This document shows positions 32,034 through 41,779 of a stretch of 41,868 nt of DNA, piece after piece. The notes under the pieces are model-generated. The model made no database searches, was not told the origin of the DNA, and was given only the letters and a program-made list of their open reading frames with translations. The stretch covers positions 1 to 41,868 of the forward strand of contig JAENWG010000010.1 in NCBI GenBank assembly GCA_016650175.1, read 5' to 3'. Within the stretch, counting starts at the first letter, position 1. Every line of letters starts with the position of its first letter. The DNA is from Peptostreptococcaceae bacterium. GTDB taxonomy: Bacteria > Bacillota > Clostridia > Peptostreptococcales > Anaerovoracaceae. Position numbers and translations under genes: made by a program.

Positions 32034-35000
32034 TGATTTTTGCCATATTCTTTCATAATTCTTTTAGGTCCATCAACTATTTCTACAGGATAAAAAGAAG
32101 GCGTGTATCCTATCTCTTTTTTATAAATTTCTGATACACTTTTTATGAAATTATTTAACTCTTCGTTCCTTACAAGCGCAATAGCGCAACCTCCAAAACC
32201 GGCTCCCGTCATTCTTGCCCCTAATACGCCTTCTTGAGAAACTGCTGCTTCAACAATAGTATCAAGTTCTATTCCAGTTACTTCATAATCTTCTTTTAAA
32301 GATTTATGCGATTCATTTAGCAACTTTCCAAATTCAACGAAATCACCATTTATTAAAGCTGTATTGGCCTTATTAGTTCTTTCGCATTCCGTTACTACAT
32401 GTCTTCCTCTTCTTATATGTGTTTCATCAGGTATTAAATTTTTATTATCCTCATATTCTTTTAATGATATGTCCACCAAATTCTTGTAATCATGCTCTTT
32501 ATTCAAATATGAAAGAATTTCTTTGCACTCTTCTACCCTTTGGTTATACTTAGATTCACTTAGTTTTCTTTCTTTATTAGTGTTACAAATAACTAAGGTT
32601 AAATCATCAAATATAGCCGGTACATATTTATACTCTAGATTATTGGTATCAAGGTAAATAGCATTATCCTTTTTACCCATTGCTATAGCAAACTGATCCA
32701 TAATACCACATTGAACACCAATAAAGTTGTTTTCTGCTTCTTTACCAATCACTGCTAATTCCTCATTTGGAATCCCTAATTCATATTCATTATTTATGGC
32801 ATAAGCCACTAGCATTTCTAAGCATGCCGATGAAGAAAGACCTGCACCCTTAGGTAAATCACTATTGCAATAAAGGTTAAAACCTTTATCAATCTTATAT
32901 CCATGTTTTTTCAACGTAACTATTACGCCTTTTACATAATTAGTCCAACTATCCTCTTCGTTATATTCTAAATCATTTAATGATATTTCTATTTCACCGA
33001 ACTCACTAAAGTCATTAGAATAAAGATGTATTTTATCATCATTTCTTTTAACAAAGCTCCCGTATATTCCTAAGCTTATAGCACACGGAAGTACTTTCCC
33101 ACCGTTATAGTCTATATGCTCACCTATTAAATTTACTCTTCCTGGTGCAAAATACCTCTTCACCTCTTCCATCACATATATTCTAGATGCAAAGTCTTTA
33201 AATATTCTCACATTTTCATTATGCCCTGTTCCTGAAAATCCAGGTTTTAATTTTATTCCTATGTTATTCAGAAGACTTCCTGTAACAAAGCAGTCTTCTT
33301 TTTCACCATCTAATTTAACAAACTTAGATAAGGCGTTATGAACAGCTGATTTATTCTTTATATGAACAGGTGAAACTGCGTTTATTAAAGTACCGAACTC
33401 TCTTATATCAGTGTCTACTATTCTATTTGAAAATCTATAGTAGCAATCTTCTTTAAGCCCTTTTGATACAAACTTTTGATAACCAAAATTAGCTTTAACT
33501 AGACTTTGGAAAACAAGTCCTACAGCTTCTTCTATACCTACGCTCATCCAAGAAGTAATTCTGTTGTCTTGTTTTAGCCTATAGAATTCTCCGAATTGCA
33601 TAGTATATCTGTGTTTCTTATACCATTTGATTTGTTCAATTACTATTTTCTTATCTACTGAACTCATCTCTGCAATATTTAGTTCATAACCCAGTATTCC
33701 AAAACACGCAACCTGGAATCTACTTTCAATACTAGTCTCTCTAAGAGTCTGATGATTAGGACTATCAGATACATGTGCGCCTATTGTAGACATTGGATAA
33801 CCATAACTGTAACCAGTTTGAATCTCTGTTCTACACAGTGCATCAGTATTATCACTCGCCCAAATCTGAGGCATATAGCAAAGAATACCTAAATCAAATC
33901 TGTTTCCGCCAGATGCACATCCTTCAAACAATATGTTAGGAAATTCCGCTTGTAGCTTCACTAAAATTTCGTAAAGACCCATAACATACCTATGAGATAG
34001 TTCTTCCTGCCTGTCGCTATTTAAATGCTGTGAATAGCTATCAGACATAATTCTATTCATATCCCATTTAACATAACTAATATTCGCTGATGAAAAGAGA
34101 TTTTTCATAGCATTAAATACATATTCTCTTACTTCTTTATTACTTAAATCAAGCATCATCTGATTTCTGCCTAAACTATGATCTCTATTAGGGTTTTTAA
34201 TGGCGTACTCAGGATGTTCTTTATATAAGTCGCTTTCTTCATTAACCATTTCTGGCTCTACCCAAATCCCGAACTCAAGTCCCATATCGTTTATTTTATC
34301 TGCTAAGCCCTTAACCCCTTTAGGTAATTTCTTCTTGTTAGGATACCAATCCCCTAAAGATGTTTTATCATCGTCTCTTTTTCCAAACCACCCGTCATCT
34401 AATACAAACAGCTCTACGCCTACTTCTTTAGCAGCTTTCGCCATAGTAAGTAATTTACTTTGATTAAAATTAAAGTATGCAGCTTCCCAGCTATTATTGA
34501 TTATTGGTCTTTCTTTATATTTCCAAGGGCCTCGAACTACATGTTCATTAACAAACTCATGCATATTGTTACTCATTCTTTTGAAGCCTTTATCAGAAAA
34601 TATAAAAACAGCTTCTGGCGCTTCAAATGCTTCATCTTTATTTAGATGCCATGAAAAGTTTTCTGGATTAATACCACTTAAAAATCTAAGCTTCCCATCT
34701 CTATTTTTTTGTACAGATTCATAGTGATTCCCGCTGTATATGAGGTTCATACCATACACTTTTCCGTAATCTTCATCTGTATTTTTATCAGAAAGCATTA
34801 CAAAAGGATTATTACCCGATGAAGATACTCCTGCATTAGATGAGTTTACTATAAGTGTAGGCCCGCAGCTTATAGTATTTTTATCCATTTCCCTAGCCCA
34901 CGCACCATTAAACGTAGTAAAGTCAAAATCACCTTCATCAAAGTCTAGTTGCGCACTCATAAGTCTTTTTATAACAACATCTTCGTCAGACTTATTAATA

Positions 35001-35485
35001 AGTTTAGCTCTTCTTGATATTACATCGCATTTAGGATAAGAAGTATAGAAAAGTTCCAAAAATACATCTCTTTCCCTTTCCTTAAGCACTATCTTCAACC
35101 TATCTGCCTTATCACTTCCATATGATGAAGGAAGCGTGCTCATTTCATCACTGCTTTCCATTTCATAATCAAAATATATGAAATCAGAAGTAGTACTTCC
35201 ATCTGCATATTTGCATACTACAAGAGGATCTCTAGAATCACCTTTACCAGTTGATGAATATTCTAAACAGATATCTTCTAAACATACGTTATCATATTCT
35301 TTAGAATAACTAATCGAGCTCCCTCGTGGGAATTCATGCTTTTCTAAAACCGAATTAGCAACAATATTTCCAACTACTTTTTTACCATAGTAAATATGCT
35401 CAAGCTGACCTGCTTCCATAATTCGAAAAACATAGCTTGACCAATAAGTGTTTATTGTAAATGTATTTCCGGTTTTATAAATCAT
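32030..35485 (-). CDS. Fusion of GH36 alpha-galactosidase and galactokinase
   Basis: 1151 residues in one frame. Residues 1 to about 770 are a complete GH36 alpha-galactosidase: nucleophile Asp in YVKWDMNR (about 474), acid/base Asp in WASDNTDAL (about 545), GCASGGNRFD and a C-terminal beta domain. From about 772 a galactokinase follows with all GHMP motifs: RYFAPGRVNLIGEHIDYNGG, LPKGAGLSSSACLE, the catalytic Asp in GIMDQFAIAMG and GARMTGAGFGGCAIAL. There is no linker; the usual N-terminal helix of GalK seems replaced by the end of GH36 (RIYVMEEV). The protein should free galactose from alpha-galactosides and phosphorylate it to galactose-1-phosphate. It lacks a signal peptide. It overlaps the symporter gene by 11 bp. 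Confidence 0.93.
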   Translation of the reverse strand: MIYKTGNTFTINTYWSSYVFRIMEAGQLEHIYYGKKVVGNIVANSVLEKHEFPRGSSISYSKEYDNVCLEDICLEYSSTGKGDSRDPLVVCKYADGSTTSDFIYFDYEMESSDEMSTLPSSYGSDKADRLKIVLKERERDVFLELFYTSYPKCDVISRRAKLINKSDEDVVIKRLMSAQLDFDEGDFDFTTFNGAWAREMDKNTISCGPTLIVNSSNAGVSSSGNNPFVMLSDKNTDEDYGKVYGMNLIYSGNHYESVQKNRDGKLRFLSGINPENFSWHLNKDEAFEAPEAVFIFSDKGFKRMSNNMHEFVNEHVVRGPWKYKERPIINNSWEAAYFNFNQSKLLTMAKAAKEVGVELFVLDDGWFGKRDDDKTSLGDWYPNKKKLPKGVKGLADKINDMGLEFGIWVEPEMVNEESDLYKEHPEYAIKNPNRDHSLGRNQMMLDLSNKEVREYVFNAMKNLFSSANISYVKWDMNRIMSDSYSQHLNSDRQEELSHRYVMGLYEILVKLQAEFPNILFEGCASGGNRFDLGILCYMPQIWASDNTDALCRTEIQTGYSYGYPMSTIGAHVSDSPNHQTLRETSIESRFQVACFGILGYELNIAEMSSVDKKIVIEQIKWYKKHRYTMQFGEFYRLKQDNRITSWMSVGIEEAVGLVFQSLVKANFGYQKFVSKGLKEDCYYRFSNRIVDTDIREFGTLINAVSPVHIKNKSAVHNALSKFVKLDGEKEDCFVTGSLLNNIGIKLKPGFSGTGHNENVRIFKDFASRIYVMEEVKRYFAPGRVNLIGEHIDYNGGKVLPCAISLGIYGSFVKRNDDKIHLYSNDFSEFGEIEISLNDLEYNEEDSWTNYVKGVIVTLKKHGYKIDKGFNLYCNSDLPKGAGLSSSACLEMLVAYAINNEYELGIPNEELAVIGKEAENNFIGVQCGIMDQFAIAMGKKDNAIYLDTNNLEYKYVPAIFDDLTLVICNTNKERKLSESKYNQRVEECKEILSYLNKEHDYKNLVDISLKEYEDNKNLIPDETHIRRGRHVVTECERTNKANTALINGDFVEFGKLLNESHKSLKEDYEVTGIELDTIVEAAVSQEGVLGARMTGAGFGGCAIALVRNEELNNFIKSVSEIYKKEIGYTPSFYPVEIVDGPKRIMKEYGKNH

Positions 35486-36839
35486 TCCCTACCTCTTCAC
35501 GTTTTACCTTTAAATCACTCATAATTTCGTTCATCTTGCTTTCGTTCAGCTTATATTTCGATTTAAAGAAAAGTATGGACAAAACAAGCCCTGCCATAGG
35601 AATAATTATCATAATAAATCTTAGGCCTCCAAGCGTTGATGCCGTTTGAACAGCTGCATCTTGGTCAAGCTTAATTAAATCAAGTCCAACACCTGCAATT
35701 AAAACTGATATTGCAGAAGCAAGTTTTACAACAAAGGTTTGAAGTGAAAACACTACGCTTTCATTTCTTTGTCCATTTTTCCATTCGCCATAATCTACAG
35801 TATCCGCTAGGAAAATGGTTGTAAGAACAGTTGCCATCCCAAAACCAAAAAAGATTACTGCTGCTGCTAAACAAAGCAGTATAATATTTTGTATATTTAA
35901 AATACCAAGAATAAATAGCATTGCATAGCCTACCAAAGTGGTGATAATCGCTCCGATAAGGATTTTTTTACATTCAAATTTTTTCCTTATTAAAGGTAAA
36001 CTTACCATAGATAATATTTGCACAGCTCCGCCTACTGTAGCAAACAAACCAAACAGTGCTACATTACCTATATCATATCTAAAGAAATATATTGCAACTT
36101 GATTAGTTAAATAAAGAGATGCATTAAATACTATAATTGCTATTACTACTACCATAGCCTGATCATTATGAAAAAGTGCTACAAACATATCCTTAACAGT
36201 TGCGGCCTTTTCTTTAATGTTAAATTTTTCTTTAACATTCTTTATAGTTACTCCTATAGTAATTATAAACATTATGCATATAAATAGAGCAACTCTACTA
36301 AATCCAAGCCTCTCATCCCCACCTCCAAGAACCGGAACCACTACAAGGGTTAATGAAGTAGCTACAGCAAATCCAAAGCCCGCGCAACTTCTAGCTATAA
36401 CTGAGATGTTTTCTCTATCTTTACCTGGCTCTGTAATAGCCGGGATCATAGACCAATAAGGAATATCCATAATAGTGTATGTCGTTCCCCAAAGTATATA
36501 TGCTACTGATATATATACTAATAAACTATTTCCTTCAAGTCCGCTTGGTACAGAATACATAGCGTATAGTACTAGCGCATTAACTAAGGTACCTATCATA
36601 AGCCATGGTCTGAATTTACCAAATCGAGTTCTAGTTTTTTCTACTATTACTCCCATAAATGGATCATTTATTGCATCGAACACTCTAGCTACCATGAATA
36701 GTACTCCTATAAATGTTGCTGAAACCCCAAGGACAGTATTGTAGTAATACATTAAAAACCCAGCTACAAAAGCATAAACCATGTCTTTTCCCACAGCGCC
36801 TACGCCGTAGGAAACTTTTTCCCCTGTCGATAACCTCAT
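35475..36839 (-). CDS. GPH-family glycoside:cation symporter (MelB-like)
   Basis: 454 residues, about 12 membrane helices. The MelB/GPH signature is clear: helix II has ARVFDAINDPFMGVIVEKTR (cation-site aspartates at about 52-59), followed by RFGKFRPWLMIG, and the central DIPYWSMIPAIT. These carriers import melibiose, raffinose-type sugars or other glycosides with Na+ or H+. Its operon partners (alpha-galactosidase-galactokinase, GH2) make a galactoside the likely substrate. One base separates it from the preceding gene, and it overlaps the next by 11 bp, so translation is coupled. Confidence 0.93.
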   Translation of the reverse strand: MRLSTGEKVSYGVGAVGKDMVYAFVAGFLMYYYNTVLGVSATFIGVLFMVARVFDAINDPFMGVIVEKTRTRFGKFRPWLMIGTLVNALVLYAMYSVPSGLEGNSLLVYISVAYILWGTTYTIMDIPYWSMIPAITEPGKDRENISVIARSCAGFGFAVATSLTLVVVPVLGGGDERLGFSRVALFICIMFIITIGVTIKNVKEKFNIKEKAATVKDMFVALFHNDQAMVVVIAIIVFNASLYLTNQVAIYFFRYDIGNVALFGLFATVGGAVQILSMVSLPLIRKKFECKKILIGAIITTLVGYAMLFILGILNIQNIILLCLAAAVIFFGFGMATVLTTIFLADTVDYGEWKNGQRNESVVFSLQTFVVKLASAISVLIAGVGLDLIKLDQDAAVQTASTLGGLRFIMIIIPMAGLVLSILFFKSKYKLNESKMNEIMSDLKVKREEVGNDL

Positions 36840-36840
36840 A

Positions 36841-38300
36841 CTATTGTTCCTCCTTCAATTTAATAGCTGTTTTAACTGCATTATATGCACCGTCGTATAT
36901 CCCAATGCTTTTATTTTTCATTATATTTTCGCACATATCATTTACTACGTCTCTATCACTCATCATGAGGTCTAACATCTGTATTACATGAGGAATGTCA
37001 CTGCATTCTATACTTCCATCACCTATTTCCGCGGAATGTATAGCCCCCCACTTTTCATGGCCTCCAACTCTTTTAATAAATAGCTTAGGAACAGGATAAA
37101 AAGCAAGTTCACTAGGTTTTGTAACCAGTACATCTGAACATCTCATTAATAGATTGGTAATGTATACAGCTTCGAAGATGTCTTCATGATAAAATCCGTG
37201 AATTCCGTATACTTTTTTATCAAGCCATTCTTCAGCATATTTTACTGAATTGTCCCATTCGTTTAAGTGTTCTTTTGTTATATTTTTCATTCCATCTATT
37301 TCATTTATCAGTTCAGACCATACATTTTTATAGTCTCCTACATTTACAAAGAGAACTACTTCTTTTCTTCTAATATATGGAAGAAGATGCTTTATTATTG
37401 CTACAAAGATTTCCTTTTGTGCGCCTGCACCGCCAATCGTCAGAAGAAACCTAATTGGCTCACCTTCTTTTGATCTTCTTATTCTTTTCTCACAGTCATC
37501 TTCAATATTTGAAACAAGTTCATGATCAATATAGTGACCTGTTTCTTTTATATTTTCTTTTGGTATGGGCTTTAATACTTTTATCCCATCCATTCCGTTA
37601 AGCAATCTATAACCTAAATAAGAAGAATGTGTCTGCACAGTATGGACACTTCCTTCAGCTAAATGAAGAGCCATTGGCCAATTATCTGGTATTGCGTTTA
37701 CTACATATTTCATGTTACCGTGTATTGCAGCTTGCGCAGGCCATACATGAGTTGCAATAACAGGTATATCATCAGGCACATTATTAAATAGTGGTGCCAT
37801 TAATCCTGCATTCTTCTGATCTACCGCATTATATGAAATCTTTCTAAACCCTTCATAATTTAACGGTTCCCAGTAAAATTTGTTAAACAATTTACTTTTA
37901 GAAGATAGTCTCGAGCCAAATGAATACAAATCGTTTTGGTTACTAATCACCTTGCCCCCTGTAGAAACTGACATAGCGTTAAGATCCATCCAATAAGGCA
38001 CATATCCTAAAGAGTTCGCAGCTGATGCCATTGCCATCGATATTCTGTAATGACCAAATCCCATCCTTATATTTCCAATAATTATTGCCTTTTCATCATA
38101 AATATCTTCTTTATCTCCAAGTACCATGTTTTTAATTCCAAGCGTTTTACCTAATGTTTTATTATCTTCTAAGTGATAACCATATTCTATTTCAGAATCA
38201 TCACCAAATTTTTCTCGAATTTTAGTTTTGATTTCTCGGCTTTGTTTAAAACTTTATCGTCCATTTCGTTTCCAAATATTTCACTTGAGCGATCTTTCAT
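36841..38300 (-). CDS. Glycosyltransferase-like (MurG/GT28-fold) protein, frameshifted near 5' end
   Basis: The main frame encodes 428 residues from 38127 (MVLGDKED...), but the sequence before it also codes in the same frame (KIREKFGDDSEIEYGYHLED) and joins, through a one-base shift at 38226-38229, a start at ATG 38300 with GGAG seven bases upstream. A fifth A in the AAAA run would join them into about 485 residues. The body starts AIIIGNIRMGFGHYRISMAM and later has LLTIGGAGAQKEIF and MRCSDVLVTKPSELAFYPVP, the pattern of two-domain GT-B glycosyltransferases. A role in glycan or glycolipid synthesis or in handling the imported sugar is possible. Whether the frameshift is real or an error is open. 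Confidence 0.62.
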
Positions 38301-38313
38301 GCCTCTTCTCCTT

Positions 38314-40647
38314 TTAGTTATGTTTAACAGCAAACTCCAATATTACATCTTCTGTTCCGTGTATCTTAAAGATAAGTTTAGCTTTTCCAGTTTCACCTAC
38401 AGTCTTAACGTAAGTTCCTCCCATTCCGCCTTTTAAACTAATCAAATTAGGTCCGACAATTTCTATAGGTCCTTCTGTTTCAATTTCAATAGGTTCCTGA
38501 TAATATCTCATGACTTGGTTATTTTGATTAAGCATTCTGAGTTTCACTGTAGCTATATCATAGGTTTCTCCGTCTATTAGATCCATATGGTCAACTTCAG
38601 CCTCAAGATGCTTACTTTCATAAGCGCCTTTTATAACAGTTATAGCCTCTTTATCATTTATATATCCTACGAATTTAAATACGGGTCTTTTACCTCCCCA
38701 ATTACCTATGTAGGTTTCATATAATCTAGTGAATTCTGAAGACTTCATACCATTAAATACCATAAGCTTTAATGCTTCTAACTTGTCTTTAATAGTAAAG
38801 CTAGAAAGTCCTTCTCTGGAATATTTTAAAAGAAGTTTTTTAATGCTTTTTTTAGTGCTTCCTTTATATTTTTCGTCATCTAATTTATCCCCAATAATAT
38901 CGTCTATTTCTATTGGTGGATGCAAAAGTGCACTATAATGTTTAGTATCAGGATAAAATCTATTGATTAATCTATTATTGATAAAAAGCTCTATATAGTC
39001 GGTATTTGTAAATGCATAAACTTTTCCTAAAATGCTAGCTGAGTTCTCTCCTAAATTCATAGAAGGCATAATTTCCATAACCGGCTCTCTATTACTTTGA
39101 CTTTTGTAGACATAACCTGCCGGTTTTAAGTTCCTAAACATATCTGTAACCCCATGGTAACAAATAATGTCATCTCCTCCGAAGTCAACATGTGTTTGAT
39201 AATCTGACATACACCAGCCAAATCCTCCGGCTATATCATTGTGCATAGCTATATCGTTTAATACTCTGGCATGTCTTAAAGCATGTTCAAGCAATTTCTC
39301 TTCTGAATCAAATGGCTTACACGGAAACATGTGCCCATTATATTCTGTAACCATATATGGAACTTCCGCGCTACCCGTTACTTTTTTTCTGCTCCTTACA
39401 CCGTCGTTTTTACCATCATAAAGGAAATCATTGAACGTATAAACATCTTCAAGCAGATGTCCGTTTTCATAGCATCTGACGCCTCCTGTTTGTCTATATG
39501 GATCAAGCTCTCTTGCAACATCGTTAGTTTTTTTGTAAAAGCTGTCTAAATCCTTTGATTCGTTAATTCTTACACCCCAAAGCATTATTGAAGGATGATT
39601 TCTGTACTGCAATACCATATCCTTTACATTTTCTATTGATATTCTTTGCCAATCTTTATCACCTATATGCTGCCACCCAGGCATCTCGGTAAATACTAGT
39701 AATCCTATCTCATCACACCTTTCAATAAAATGTTTTGATTGTGGATAATGTGACGTTCTTACGCAATTTAAACCTAAATCATTTTTAAGTAAATCAGCAT
39801 CACTTACCTGTCCAGATTTTGGCATAGCATATCCAATATATGGATATGACTGATGTCTATTTAATCCTCTAAGTTTAAGCTTTTTACCATTTATATAAAA
39901 ACCATCTTTTTCAAATCGTATATCTCTAAATCCAAACCGTATTTTTTTCTGGTCAATTAAACTCTCTTTATTATATAAACTTACTATTAAAGTATATAGT
40001 TTAGGATTATCAACGTCCCAAAAAACAACATCACATTCCTTTGAATTTAATTTACTTCCTAAATCAGTTATTTGATTATTATCTAAAAGTTTATAATTCA
40101 GTACATATCCTTCATTATCATTTTCAATAACCGTATCTGCTGTTACCTTTTTACCTTCTGTGTGAATATAGACATCTTCTATATATGATTTATTTTTAAT
40201 TTCAAGGCTTACTTCTCTGTAAAGACCGCTATACGCTAGGTAATCTACTGTTCCTCCAAACGGTGGTATGTCATGTCTTTCAGTGCTATCAACTCTTATG
40301 GCAAGAATATTTTCACCTTTTACCAGACCATTTGTAATTTCAGTCTTGTAGTAAGTATAACCACAACTGTGCTCATTTAAAAATTCACCATTTAAATACA
40401 CCTTGCTATAGTGTGCTGCGCCTTCTATATTAAGAAAAACCCTCTTTTCATTCCAGAGTTCATCAAATTCAATTTTTTTAACATAAATGGAATCTCTTTG
40501 ATAAAGTTTAGGGTTCGCATAGTTCGCATCTAACACTTTAAACGTATGAGGAAGTCTTACATTCTCCCCAACATCTCTAGAATTTTTCAGATGCCTTTCA
40601 TCAAACTTTTCATAGTATTCCCAACTGTTATTAAGATTTATAATCAT
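38314..40647 (-). CDS. Glycoside hydrolase family 2 (beta-galactosidase/beta-glucuronidase-like)
   Basis: 777 residues. Order: N-terminal sugar-binding beta domain (about 1-165, GAAHYSKVYLNGEFLNEH), immunoglobulin-like domain, TIM barrel (about 255-540), and a C-terminal beta part. Catalytic residues: acid/base Glu in LWGVRINESKD (about 361) and nucleophile Glu in YMVTEYNGHMFP (about 433). The motif LRGLNRHQSYPYIG is typical of GH2. It lacks a signal peptide, so it acts on imported oligosaccharides. Substrate could be a beta-galactoside; a beta-glucuronide or mannoside is not excluded. First gene of a four-gene operon ending in the fused enzyme. Confidence 0.9.
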   Translation of the reverse strand: MIINLNNSWEYYEKFDERHLKNSRDVGENVRLPHTFKVLDANYANPKLYQRDSIYVKKIEFDELWNEKRVFLNIEGAAHYSKVYLNGEFLNEHSCGYTYYKTEITNGLVKGENILAIRVDSTERHDIPPFGGTVDYLAYSGLYREVSLEIKNKSYIEDVYIHTEGKKVTADTVIENDNEGYVLNYKLLDNNQITDLGSKLNSKECDVVFWDVDNPKLYTLIVSLYNKESLIDQKKIRFGFRDIRFEKDGFYINGKKLKLRGLNRHQSYPYIGYAMPKSGQVSDADLLKNDLGLNCVRTSHYPQSKHFIERCDEIGLLVFTEMPGWQHIGDKDWQRISIENVKDMVLQYRNHPSIMLWGVRINESKDLDSFYKKTNDVARELDPYRQTGGVRCYENGHLLEDVYTFNDFLYDGKNDGVRSRKKVTGSAEVPYMVTEYNGHMFPCKPFDSEEKLLEHALRHARVLNDIAMHNDIAGGFGWCMSDYQTHVDFGGDDIICYHGVTDMFRNLKPAGYVYKSQSNREPVMEIMPSMNLGENSASILGKVYAFTNTDYIELFINNRLINRFYPDTKHYSALLHPPIEIDDIIGDKLDDEKYKGSTKKSIKKLLLKYSREGLSSFTIKDKLEALKLMVFNGMKSSEFTRLYETYIGNWGGKRPVFKFVGYINDKEAITVIKGAYESKHLEAEVDHMDLIDGETYDIATVKLRMLNQNNQVMRYYQEPIEIETEGPIEIVGPNLISLKGGMGGTYVKTVGETGKAKLIFKIHGTEDVILEFAVKHN

Positions 40648-40789
40648 ATCAGACTCCTAAACATAGTATTAAAATAATAATACACCTTGCAACTATTTTT
40701 TGCACCAACAAATCAACCTCAATGCACCTTTACTATTTATACAACTAATGTTAAACTATAAGGTAATGAATAAAAGTAAGGAGAAAACT
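40648..40789. promoter_or_regulatory. Divergent promoter region between the GH2 operon and the nucleotidyltransferase gene
   Basis: 142 bp serving both directions. On the plus strand TTTACT-17-TAAACT (about 40730-40758) or a TATAAG further on could be the -35/-10; on the minus strand TTGCAA and a TATTAT or AATACT are candidates. None is strong. I see no clear catabolite-response palindrome. Confidence 0.4.
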
Positions 40790-41695
40790 ATGAAACCAAT
40801 ACTATTAATAATGGCAGCAGGAATGGGAAGTAGATACGGTGGATTCAAACAGATCGACCCTATAACAAGTGAAGGTGAAATAATTATGGACTTTTCACTG
40901 TATGATGCTTATGAAGCAGGTTTTAGAAAAGTAGTCTTTGTTGTAAGACATGACTTTGAAGAAGCTTTTAGATCTTTTATCGATACTAGAGCAGGGAAAT
41001 ATTTTGATGTTTCATACGCTTTTCAAAACATAGATGATTTACCTGTTGGATATAAAGTACCTGAAGGAAGAACTAAGCCTTGGGGAACATGCCACGCAGT
41101 TATGGCCGCTAAAGATGCAATAGATGCACCATTTGCAGTTATAAATGCTGATGATTATTACGGTAAAGAAGCTTTTATTAAAATATATGATTACCTAGCT
41201 ACTAAATCAGCCAAAGAAAACTACTGTATGATAGGATACAACGTTGAAAACACATTGTCCGAAAACGGCAGTGTTACAAGAGGTGTATGTAAAACTTCTG
41301 ATGACAATAAGCTTATAGGTTTGAAAGAAACTTATGACATCGAAAGAATAGACGAAAAAATTATATATACCGAAGACAACGTAGATTATGAAATAGCTGA
41401 AGGCACTCCAGTTTCTATGAACATGTGGGGAATACACGAAGCTTTTATGAAAGAAGCAGAAGAAAGTTTTCCTGACTTTTTAGATGAATCCATTAAAACA
41501 AATCCTATGAAAAGCGAATATCTTTTGCCTAGTAAAATAGATGAACTTGTCTTAGCCGGTAAGATAAGCGTAGATGTTCTTACATCAGCCGATAAATGGT
41601 TTGGAGTTACATACAAGGAAGACAAGCCCGTTGTAGTCGCATCTATCGATAAAATGAAAAAAGAAGGTAAATATCCTTCAAAACTCTGGAAATAA
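40790..41695 (+). CDS. Sugar nucleotidyltransferase (UTP-hexose-1-phosphate uridylyltransferase-like)
   Basis: 301 residues from ATG 40790, with AAGGAG upstream; the frame is open 30 codons further but lacks a site. The nucleotide-binding signature LLIMAAGMGSRYGGFKQID (about 4-22) and the central NADDYYGKEAF with its metal-binding aspartates define the NTP-transferase fold. Such enzymes join a sugar-1-phosphate to UTP or another nucleotide. Its divergent partner operon makes galactose-1-phosphate, and no galT is in the window, so it may be the step from galactose-1-phosphate to UDP-galactose, as the UTP-dependent enzyme does in some bacteria. That role is inferred. Confidence 0.85.
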   Translation: MKPILLIMAAGMGSRYGGFKQIDPITSEGEIIMDFSLYDAYEAGFRKVVFVVRHDFEEAFRSFIDTRAGKYFDVSYAFQNIDDLPVGYKVPEGRTKPWGTCHAVMAAKDAIDAPFAVINADDYYGKEAFIKIYDYLATKSAKENYCMIGYNVENTLSENGSVTRGVCKTSDDNKLIGLKETYDIERIDEKIIYTEDNVDYEIAEGTPVSMNMWGIHEAFMKEAEESFPDFLDESIKTNPMKSEYLLPSKIDELVLAGKISVDVLTSADKWFGVTYKEDKPVVVASIDKMKKEGKYPSKLWK

Positions 41696-41698
41696 ATC

Positions 41699-41730
41699 AA
41701 ATGAGCATATCATAAATGATATGCTCATTT
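41699..41730 (+). terminator. Hairpin after the nucleotidyltransferase gene
   Basis: 15-bp perfect inverted repeat (41699-41713 with 41716-41730) starting two bases after the stop codon. T-run is short (TTTC), so it may be a weak terminator or mRNA 3' stem. Confidence 0.7.
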
Positions 41731-41745
41731 CAGACTGAAGACAAA

Positions 41746-41779
41746 GTCCTAGAAATCTAAAAGTTTCTAGGACATTTTT
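41746..41779 (+). terminator. Second intrinsic terminator
   Basis: GTCCTAGAAA (41746-41755) pairs with TTTCTAGGAC (41764-41773) and is followed by ATTTTTA. Confidence 0.82.

Noticed and set aside
35461-36991. Several plus-strand frames of 60-92 codons opposite the symporter
   Set aside because: They mirror the hydrophobic codon pattern of the minus-strand gene and lack start signals.
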